The notes beneath the pieces were generated by a model. It had not been told where the DNA came from. It saw only the letters and a list, made by a program, of their open reading frames with translations, and did no database searches. The position numbers and the translations under genes are program-made. This document shows positions 6,485 to 11,430 of a DNA stretch of 11,430 nucleotides, piece after piece. The stretch is taken from positions 1 through 11,430 of the forward strand of contig CANTEO010000070.1 of assembly GCA_947652855.1 (NCBI GenBank), given 5' to 3'. Position 1 is the first letter of the stretch. Every line of letters starts with the position of its first letter. Origin of the DNA: an uncultured Roseburia sp. Lineage in GTDB: Bacteria; Bacillota; Clostridia; Lachnospirales; Lachnospiraceae.

Positions 6485-6775
6485 TTACTTCTCCTTTAGC
6501 CTCTCAAAAACCATGTCATACCCGTCGTTCCCATAATTTAAAGAGCGGTTCACCCTGCTTATGGTCGCAGTGGACGCGCCGGTCTTTTCCGCAATGTCCA
6601 GATACGTCTTCTGCTCCCGCAGCATATACGCCACCTCAAACCTCTGAGACAGGGAAATCAATTCATTGACCGTGCAGATATCTTCAAAAAACGTATAGCA
6701 CTCTTCCCTGTCCCGCAGGCTTAAAATTGCGTCAAACAGATGGCTGACCGCCTCTGTCCTGATCTTTTTGTTCAT
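6485..6775 (-). CDS. yerC: YerC/YecD-type TrpR-like DNA-binding protein
   Basis: A 96-residue all-helical protein of the TrpR superfamily, YerC/YecD branch. Two N-terminal helices are followed by ICTVNELISLSQRFEVAYML, typical of TrpR-like folds. The helix-turn-helix lies at about 56-80 (KTYLDIAEKTGASTATISRVNRSLNYG). Family members are small cytoplasmic DNA-binding proteins found widely in Bacillota, and their ligand is not known. TrpR binds tryptophan, but that cannot be carried over. I chose the ATG at 6775 because GGAG lies 8 bases upstream. In-frame ATGs at 6799 and 6811 have no such site. It is divergent from the substrate-binding lipoprotein gene across 135 bases, so it could regulate that gene, and it leads a probable operon with the DUF1700 gene. 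Confidence 0.92.
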   Translation of the reverse strand: MNKKIRTEAVSHLFDAILSLRDREECYTFFEDICTVNELISLSQRFEVAYMLREQKTYLDIAEKTGASTATISRVNRSLNYGNDGYDMVFERLKEK

Positions 6776-6809
6776 TTGCCATTCTCCTTCTCGATCCATC
6801 TTTGCATTC

Positions 6810-6838
6810 ATTTTAGCATTTTAACGTATGAGAGTAAA
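6810..6838 (-). promoter_or_regulatory. Probable sigma-A promoter for yerC
   Basis: On minus, TTTACT (6833-6838) and TAAAAT (6810-6815) are 17 bases apart. The start point would be near 6803, giving a leader of about 28 bases that includes the GGAG ribosome site of yerC. This puts the upstream in-frame ATG at 6811 before the start point, which supports the start at 6775. Confidence 0.5.
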
Positions 6839-6843
6839 CCAAA

Positions 6844-6880
6844 TTATCACATTTTCCCTTTTTCTTCATATAATTATAAC
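6844..6880 (+). promoter_or_regulatory. Candidate promoter region for the substrate-binding protein gene
   Basis: The region is very A+T-rich. TATAAT lies at 6869-6874 with a weak TTATCA (6844-6849) 19 bases upstream. TATAAC at 6875-6880 with TTTTCC (6852-6857) at 17 bases is another option. The -10 is part of the palindrome TATAATTATA (6869-6878), so it reads as a -10 on both strands. No riboswitch-like structure, including a thiamine (TPP) element, was seen before the gene. Confidence 0.35.
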
Positions 6881-6910
6881 ATAATCTTTTAATTCTAGGA
6901 GGATTTCCTA

Positions 6911-7948
6911 TTGACATCTCAATTTCATTTTAAAAAACGTCTCCTGCCTCTGCTTTTCATCTTTTCGCTTTCCCTCCTCGCCGTGACTGGGTGCGCAAAG
7001 CCAGCCGACAAGGAAGGGGGCAAGGCAAAAGGGCAGAAGGTCGTCTTAAACGAGGTGGCCCATTCCATTTTTTATGCGCCAATGTATGTCGCCATTGAAG
7101 AAGGATATTTTAAGGAGGCTGGCATTGAGGTCGAGCTCGTGACTGGATTCGGGGCAGATAAAACTATGACTGCCGTGCTTTCCGGCGAAGCGGACATCGG
7201 GTTCATGGGGCCGGAAACTACTGTCTACGCCACAAATGAAGGGGCCGCTGACGTCGTCAAAAACTTTGCTCAGCTCACACAGCGCGCAGGGAACTTCCTT
7301 GTGGCGAGGGAACCGATGGAACGCTTTAAATGGAGCAGCCTAAAGGGGAAAAATGTGCTTGGCGGAAGGGCTGGCGGCATGCCTGAGATGGTCTTTGAAT
7401 TTGTCTTAAAGAAAAACGGCATTGACCCGGCAAACGACTTAACGATTGACCAAAGCATAGATTTTGGATCCACCGCAGCGGCATTTTCCGGCGGCAGCGG
7501 GGACTTTACAGTAGAGTTCGAGCCGTCCGCGACGGCCCTGGAATCGGAAAAGGCCGGCTATGTCGTCGCTTCCGTAGGCGTGGATTCCGGCTATGTCCCT
7601 TACACTGCGTTTTCCGCAAAAGAAAGCTACATAAATGACAACCCGGATCTTATCCAGGCGTTTGTGGACGCGCTGCAAAAGGGAATGCAGTTTGTCACAG
7701 ATCATACGAGCGAAGAAATCGCGGCCTCAATCGCCCCTCAATTTTCGGACACTGACGCAAAGACCATCACGACCATCGTAAACCGTTATAAGGAGCAGGA
7801 TACCTGGAAAAACGACCTGATCTTCACCGAAGACGCCTTCACGCTATTGCTTGACATATTAGATGAATCCGGCCAGCTTACCGACCGCCCGGAATATGGC
7901 ACGCTCATCACGACAGAATTTGCAGAAAAAGCGGCAAAAAATAAATAA
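6911..7948 (+). CDS. ABC transporter substrate-binding lipoprotein, NMT1/SsuA-like
   Basis: A 345-residue exported lipoprotein. The signal peptide has a basic start (FKKR), a hydrophobic stretch and the lipobox VTGC, with C28 as the lipidated residue, then a Lys/Gly-rich linker. The mature part matches the NMT1/THI5/SsuA group: FYAPMYVAIEEGYFKEAGIEV (54-74), then VLSGEADIGFMGPETTV (89-105) and a second lobe (GSTAAAF..GSGDFTVEFEPSA). This group binds sulfonates, thiamine precursors, nitrate or similar small molecules, and the ligand here cannot be told from sequence. The start is TTG at 6911, with AGGAGG at 6897-6902. A 5-bp inverted repeat (TAGGA/TCCTA) overlaps the ribosome site. No permease or ATPase gene is adjacent. 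It is transcribed alone and ends in a hairpin. Confidence 0.9.
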   Translation: MTSQFHFKKRLLPLLFIFSLSLLAVTGCAKPADKEGGKAKGQKVVLNEVAHSIFYAPMYVAIEEGYFKEAGIEVELVTGFGADKTMTAVLSGEADIGFMGPETTVYATNEGAADVVKNFAQLTQRAGNFLVAREPMERFKWSSLKGKNVLGGRAGGMPEMVFEFVLKKNGIDPANDLTIDQSIDFGSTAAAFSGGSGDFTVEFEPSATALESEKAGYVVASVGVDSGYVPYTAFSAKESYINDNPDLIQAFVDALQKGMQFVTDHTSEEIAASIAPQFSDTDAKTITTIVNRYKEQDTWKNDLIFTEDAFTLLLDILDESGQLTDRPEYGTLITTEFAEKAAKNK

Positions 7949-7958
7949 GGAACAAAAG

Positions 7959-7981
7959 GGGGCTGACGATTTGTCAGCCCC
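7959..7981. terminator. Bidirectional rho-independent terminator
   Basis: GGGGCTGAC (7959-7967) and GTCAGCCCC (7973-7981) form a perfect 9-bp stem with the loop GATTT. It lies 10 bases after the substrate-binding protein stop and 14 bases beyond the stop of the convergent membrane gene. On minus it is followed by CTTTTGTT. On plus the T-rich stretch (TTTCATTTTT) is set back by six bases. It should serve both converging genes, more strongly on minus. Confidence 0.85.
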
Positions 7982-7995
7982 TCACAGTTTCATTT

Positions 7996-8463
7996 TTACG
8001 CAAATATCCCAACGGCCATTACGCTTGCGGCCCCCATAATTACGCCTGCAAGCAGCACGCCCAACATGACGGCTGCAACGCTGGACTTGAAATCCATGTC
8101 CAGAATGCTTGCCGCAAGGGTCCCGGTCCATGCGCCCGTCCCCGGTATGGGAATCCCGACAAACAAAAGCAGCGCCAAAAACAAGCCCCTCCCTGCTTTT
8201 TCCTGAAGCTTTTTTCCGCCTTTCTCGCCTTTTTCTAAGCAGAAAGAGAAAAAACCTCCAATCACGGGCTTATCGGCGCCCCACTCTAAAACTTTCCTGG
8301 CGAACAGATAGATGACGGGAACCGGAAGCATATTCCCAATGATGCAGACAATATATGACTGCAAAATTGGCAGCCCCATCACCTGTGAATAAGGAATCGC
8401 GCCCCTAAGCTCCACCAGAGGAACCATGGAAATCAAAAACACATAAAAGAATTTCTTTAACAT
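7996..8463 (-). CDS. PF06695 small multidrug-export-type membrane protein
   Basis: A 155-residue integral membrane protein of the Sm_multidrug_ex (COG2426) family. The two family signatures are clear: PLVELRGAIPY at 15-25 and GIPIPGTGAWTG at 103-114, each in or next to a hydrophobic helix, a layout reminiscent of DedA-like proteins. Hydrophobic segments lie at about 5-17, 32-54, 93-107 and 126-153, separated by a charged loop (LEKGEKGGKKLQEKAGRG, 76-93). The family name is historical and transport has not been firmly shown for most members. The start ATG has AGGAG 6 bases upstream. The gene follows hisC by 14 bases and is the last of the aminotransferase operon, so it could act on an amino-acid-related product, but that is only context. 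Confidence 0.9.
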   Translation of the reverse strand: MLKKFFYVFLISMVPLVELRGAIPYSQVMGLPILQSYIVCIIGNMLPVPVIYLFARKVLEWGADKPVIGGFFSFCLEKGEKGGKKLQEKAGRGLFLALLLFVGIPIPGTGAWTGTLAASILDMDFKSSVAAVMLGVLLAGVIMGAASVMAVGIFA

Positions 8464-8477
8464 CTCACACTCCTATC

Positions 8478-9536
8478 CTAACATCCATATTTCTCTAAAA
8501 AGGAAAATAACGCCTCCATCTCTTCTCTTGTCCCTACCGTGACGCGAAGATAATTTTGAATGCGCTCTGGCCCCTGGAAGTGACGGACAAAAATCCCTTC
8601 CTGCCTTAACGCCTCGAACAGCTTACGCGCGGAATGCTTCGGATGGGTCACAAACAAAAAATTTCCCAAGGAATCCGCAAACGAAAAATTCAGCCTTTGA
8701 AATTCTCCCTTCGCCCATTCCCTTGTCTCTATAATGTTTCCCGTACACTCTAAAAAATACGCCTTATCCCGCATTGCCGCAGCTCCAATCGCAATCGCCG
8801 CCTGGCTCATCGTATAAGAATTGAAGGAATATTTGCAGTCATTGACATACCGAATCAATTTCTGGCTCCCAAGCAAAAACCCAATCCGCATTCCTGCCAG
8901 GGAGCGCGATTTGCTCATCGTCTGGGCAATCAGCAAATTATCATATCGCTTCAAAAGGGGCAGCGCGGAGCTTCCCCCAAAATCAATATATGCCTCATCT
9001 ACAATGACAATGACATCTGTGTTCGCACATAGAATCTCCTCCACCTGCTCAAGCGGCGTCAGAATGCCGGTAGGCGCATTTGGGTTCGGGAACACAATCC
9101 CCCCATTCTCCTTCTTATAATCCTCCGGCCGGATCTGAAACGCATCATCCAACGGCGCTTTCTCATATGGAATGCAAAACAGATTCGCCCATACGTCATA
9201 AAAGGAATACGTAATGTCGGGAAATAAAATCGGCCTGTCAGAATGAAAGCACGTCAAAAACGCCAAAGCCAACACATCATCCGAGCCAACCCCTACAAAC
9301 ACCTGCCCCTCCTCTAATCCGTAATAGGCGGCAATCTCCTTTACCAGCGCGGACGCCGACGGATCCGGGTAGCGTCGGAACGCGCCTGCATCCAGATTCT
9401 TCAGGGCATCCTCCACAAACGGAGACGGAGGGTACGGATTTTCGTTTGTATTTAATTTAATGATATTCGTTCCGTTCGGCTGCTCTCCAGGCACATACGG
9501 CTGCACCTTCCGAATCATGCTTTCCCATGCCCTCAT
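8478..9536 (-). CDS. hisC: Histidinol-phosphate aminotransferase (HisC)
   Basis: A 352-residue PLP enzyme of fold type I, HisC family. It exchanges the amino group between glutamate and imidazole-acetol phosphate in histidine synthesis. Visible features are the start MRAWESMIRKVQPYVPGEQP, NTNENPYPPSP (29-39), FPNPNAPTG with N153, VDEAYIDF with D180, the PLP lysine K209 in SKSRSLAGMRIG and the substrate Arg R331 in YLRVTVGT. Length is normal. The ATG overlaps the stop of the upstream aminotransferase as ATGA. GGAAGG sits directly against the ATG, so initiation probably depends on coupling. No other his gene is in the window. HisC homologues can also use aromatic substrates, so an aromatic amino acid role is an alternative. 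Confidence 0.93.
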   Translation of the reverse strand: MRAWESMIRKVQPYVPGEQPNGTNIIKLNTNENPYPPSPFVEDALKNLDAGAFRRYPDPSASALVKEIAAYYGLEEGQVFVGVGSDDVLALAFLTCFHSDRPILFPDITYSFYDVWANLFCIPYEKAPLDDAFQIRPEDYKKENGGIVFPNPNAPTGILTPLEQVEEILCANTDVIVIVDEAYIDFGGSSALPLLKRYDNLLIAQTMSKSRSLAGMRIGFLLGSQKLIRYVNDCKYSFNSYTMSQAAIAIGAAAMRDKAYFLECTGNIIETREWAKGEFQRLNFSFADSLGNFLFVTHPKHSARKLFEALRQEGIFVRHFQGPERIQNYLRVTVGTREEMEALFSFLEKYGC

Positions 9537-10726
9537 CCTTCCAGCCCAAACTCTTTCGCCAGCTTTGCAAACGCCCCCAAAGAACGCAGGATTTTGTCAT
9601 GCGGGATGCAATAGGCAAGACGGACATATCCCCCGCAGCCAAATGCGCTCCCTTTCACCAGTATGATGTTATATTTTTTCGCGGCGGCCACAAATTCCGC
9701 CTCATCCGCAACCGGAGATTTCATCCACAAATAAAACGCCCCCTGCGGCTTAATGCAGAGAAACCCAAGCTTCGTCAGGCCGTCGTACAGATCCTTCCTG
9801 TTCCTGTCATAAAATTCCAAATTCGTCTTTTCATCCATGCAGGCCGCAACCGCTTTCTGCATCAGAGACGGCGCGTTGACAAACCCAAGCGTCCGGTTCG
9901 CGACTTCAATTCCAGCCAGCAAATCCTCCGCATCCGCAGCCTCATCTGGCACCACGATATACCCAATCCGCTCGCCTGGCAGCGACAGCGACTTGCTGAA
10001 GGAATAGCCTACTATCGTATTGTTGTAATATTTTGTCAAAAAGCTCTCTTCCACTCCGTCATATACAAGCTCCCGGTATGGCTCATCCGAGATCAGATAA
10101 ATTTCTTTTTGATATTCATTCTGTTTTTCCTGCAGAATCCTGGCAATCTCCTTCATAGTCCCGTCTGAATAAATCACGCCAGTCGGATTGTTCGGCGTAT
10201 TGACAAGGACAGCCTTCGTCTTTTCCGTAAACGCCGCCTCAAACGCCAAAAGATCCGGCTGAAACGTCTCATAATTCGGCGCGACCGCAACGACGGACGC
10301 ATCAAAATTCGCCGCATAATTTTTATATTCCCCAAAGAACGGCGCAAACACAATGACCTCATCCCCAGGATCCAATATCGCCTTAAACACGATATTCATC
10401 CCGCCGGCCGCACCTACCGTCATCACAATATTTTTCCATGCAAATTTTGTCCCAAACCTCTGGTTTAAGTTTTCTGCAACCGCTGCCCTTACATCCTCAT
10501 AGCCGCTGTTTGACATATATCCATGCAAAATCATGGGATCCGTCTCATCTAACAGATTTTTGATCGCATGCTTGACTGACTCTGGCGCCGGCGTCGCCGG
10601 ATTGCCCAGGCTAAAGTCAAACACATTCTCCGCCCCCACTTTTGCGGCAAGCTCCTTTCCCTCAATAAACATTGCGCGAATTGCGGAGCTGCCCGCTAAA
10701 GCAGCCTGTATTTTTTTTGAAAGCAT
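9533..10726 (-). CDS. Class I/II PLP-dependent aminotransferase (AspC-like)
   Basis: A 397-residue cytoplasmic aminotransferase of the COG0436 type (aspartate, aromatic or alanine). Motifs in order: FDFSLGNPATPAPE (36-49), substrate-binding and PLP region VGAAGGMN (104-111), VNTPNNPTG with N180, ISDEPYREL with D214 and Y217, the PLP lysine K245 in YSFSKSLSLPGERIG and the carboxylate-binding Arg R369 in GYVRLAY. Length is normal. The ATG has GGAG 6 bases upstream. The gene heads a three-gene operon with hisC and a PF06695 membrane protein. Its substrate cannot be settled from sequence. An extended -10 promoter with an inverted repeat behind it lies about 50 bases upstream and suggests regulated expression. 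Confidence 0.9.
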   Translation of the reverse strand: MLSKKIQAALAGSSAIRAMFIEGKELAAKVGAENVFDFSLGNPATPAPESVKHAIKNLLDETDPMILHGYMSNSGYEDVRAAVAENLNQRFGTKFAWKNIVMTVGAAGGMNIVFKAILDPGDEVIVFAPFFGEYKNYAANFDASVVAVAPNYETFQPDLLAFEAAFTEKTKAVLVNTPNNPTGVIYSDGTMKEIARILQEKQNEYQKEIYLISDEPYRELVYDGVEESFLTKYYNNTIVGYSFSKSLSLPGERIGYIVVPDEAADAEDLLAGIEVANRTLGFVNAPSLMQKAVAACMDEKTNLEFYDRNRKDLYDGLTKLGFLCIKPQGAFYLWMKSPVADEAEFVAAAKKYNIILVKGSAFGCGGYVRLAYCIPHDKILRSLGAFAKLAKEFGLEG

Positions 10727-10773
10727 CGTTTTCTCCTTCTTTCTTAATCTATATTGAAATAAACCTCACCGTA

Positions 10774-10782
10774 ATTATATCA
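10774..10782 (-). promoter_or_regulatory. Extended -10 promoter of the aminotransferase operon
   Basis: On minus TGATATAAT is a perfect extended -10 (TGNTATAAT). The hexamer 17 bases upstream (AGGATA) is a poor -35, as expected for extended -10 promoters or ones that need an activator. The start point would be near 10767, about 40 bases before the ATG. Confidence 0.6.
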
Positions 10783-10789
10783 TGTATAA

Positions 10790-10816
10790 TTTACAATATC
10801 CTCCTGTAAATGTAAA
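10790..10816. promoter_or_regulatory. Inverted repeat upstream of the aminotransferase promoter (candidate operator)
   Basis: TTTACA (10790-10795) and TGTAAA (10805-10810) form an inverted repeat with a 9-base centre. A second TGTAAA follows directly at 10811-10816. The left half-site is 7 bases upstream of the extended -10, so a protein bound here would cover the missing -35 region. No regulator is known to own this exact site. It is inference from position and symmetry. Confidence 0.4.
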
Positions 10817-10867
10817 GCGCAAACTGAGCCTAAGAAACGAAATTTCACATGAAAGGCCCTGCCTGAC

Positions 10868-11332
10868 CTAGGCATTACCCATTTGCTTCAAATGTTCTAA
10901 CAGCGCCTGACAGCCCTCCAGCACGTCAGAATAGGTCTCGTCAAAATTGCCCGTGTACCATGGATCCGCAATGTCACGGGAGGAGCCGGCAAATGTCAGC
11001 AGCTTATAAATTTTTCCTGCCGGATCGCCGCCCGCAATTTTTATCATATTCCGAATATTGGCCGTATCCATGCCGATGAGATAGCCGTAGTTTTCATAAT
11101 CTGATTTTGTCATTCGAATTGCCCGATGCGGAATAAGCGGAATATTCATTTGCTTTAGCTTATTGACTGTGCCATAGTGGGGTGAATTTCCAATTTCGTC
11201 GTTGTGAGTGGCCGCAGACTGAACTTTGATTTGATCGGATAAGCTTTGTTGATTTACGAGATGCGTCATGACGCTTTCGCACATTGTGCTGCGGCAAATG
11301 TTGCCGTGGCAGACGAAAAGTATTTTTATCAT
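10868..11332 (-). CDS. Low-molecular-weight protein tyrosine phosphatase
   Basis: A 154-residue cytoplasmic phosphatase of the LMW-PTP family. The P-loop is at the N-terminus: FVCHGNICRST, with nucleophile C8 and R14 in the C-x5-R-S pattern. The general acid loop is ADPWYTGNFDETY, with D123 followed by Pro. Tyr residues at the usual places (DYENYGYLIGMD) are present. After C-x5-R-S the usual Pro-Met-Ala-Glu is replaced by Thr-Met-Cys-Glu. Length is normal. The ATG has AGGAGG 10 bases upstream. Members dephosphorylate tyrosine kinases of capsule systems or arginine-phosphorylated proteins, but no kinase gene is near. It appears to be a single-gene unit, somewhat more A+T-rich by eye than the aminotransferases. 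No good terminator is visible after it. Confidence 0.93.
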   Translation of the reverse strand: MIKILFVCHGNICRSTMCESVMTHLVNQQSLSDQIKVQSAATHNDEIGNSPHYGTVNKLKQMNIPLIPHRAIRMTKSDYENYGYLIGMDTANIRNMIKIAGGDPAGKIYKLLTFAGSSRDIADPWYTGNFDETYSDVLEGCQALLEHLKQMGNA

Positions 11333-11430
11333 AATATAAATTCCTCCTAAAATGCGTTGAATTGCCGTGTTTTGGCACGTTTTGCGAGATTTATTTTTTC
11401 AAAGAATATTGTTAAAAAAATCACAGAATG
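11333..11430 (-). promoter_or_regulatory. Upstream region of the phosphatase gene, possible weak promoter
   Basis: This A+T-rich stretch holds the AGGAGG site of the phosphatase gene (11343-11348). On minus it also contains TTAACA followed 16 bases later by TAAATC, a weak sigma-A match. No gene or stable hairpin is visible up to the window edge. Confidence 0.3.

Noticed and set aside
6841..6910. A TPP or other riboswitch ahead of the NMT1-like binding protein.
   Set aside because: The leader is short and A+T-rich, without the conserved stems or a terminator hairpin.
9527..10168. A 213-codon plus-strand open frame opposite the aminotransferase gene.
   Set aside because: It is antisense to a certain aminotransferase gene, has no family pattern and is rich in Arg/Pro/Gln from reversed codons.
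10850..10870. Small hairpin TGCCT-AGGTC-AGGCA at the phosphatase stop codon as a terminator.
   Set aside because: Only 5 base pairs and no T-run follows. It is too weak to call.

Overview
The window looks like chromosomal DNA from a spore-forming, Gram-positive anaerobe of the Clostridia, most likely the Lachnospiraceae. The reasons are strong AGGAGG-type ribosome binding sites, several TTG starts, close-packed operons, and typically Bacillota families: YerC, DUF1700/HAAS, a papain-like protease with a copper-amine-oxidase-N-like domain, and an rdgB-yfcE pair as in Bacillus ysnA-ysnB. No insertion sequence, phage gene or CRISPR array was seen. The lineage is inferred from gene content, not from a search.

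Layout. The left edge holds a tRNA-Pro(UGG), cut by the window, with a consensus promoter. From 5253 down to 146 runs a five-gene minus-strand operon: an RlmL-type 23S rRNA methyltransferase, a papain-like envelope protease, an amidase_3 protein that has lost its catalytic residues, RdgB (house-cleaning NTP pyrophosphatase) and a YfcE-type phosphoesterase. A consensus-like promoter at 5289-5317 drives it. Upstream, also on minus, are a single-domain rhodanese, a 63-residue Asn/Ser-rich repeat protein with a possible sporulation promoter, a DUF1700 membrane protein and the TrpR-like regulator YerC. A hairpin separates the Asn-rich gene from the rhodanese gene.

At 6776-6910 the direction changes. 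One plus-strand gene encodes an NMT1/SsuA-like substrate-binding lipoprotein with no transporter genes beside it. It ends in a hairpin that can terminate both strands. Converging on it from the right is a three-gene minus-strand operon: a class I aminotransferase, HisC and a PF06695 small membrane protein. The two aminotransferase genes overlap by ATGA. The right end carries a minus-strand low-molecular-weight tyrosine phosphatase.

Most genes are housekeeping. The parts that deserve attention are the apparent pseudo-amidase coupled to an envelope protease, the Asn/Ser-rich repeat protein with a SigG-like promoter, the YerC-HAAS pairing, and an inverted repeat just upstream of the aminotransferase promoter. 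I did not find a convincing new defence or mobile system.
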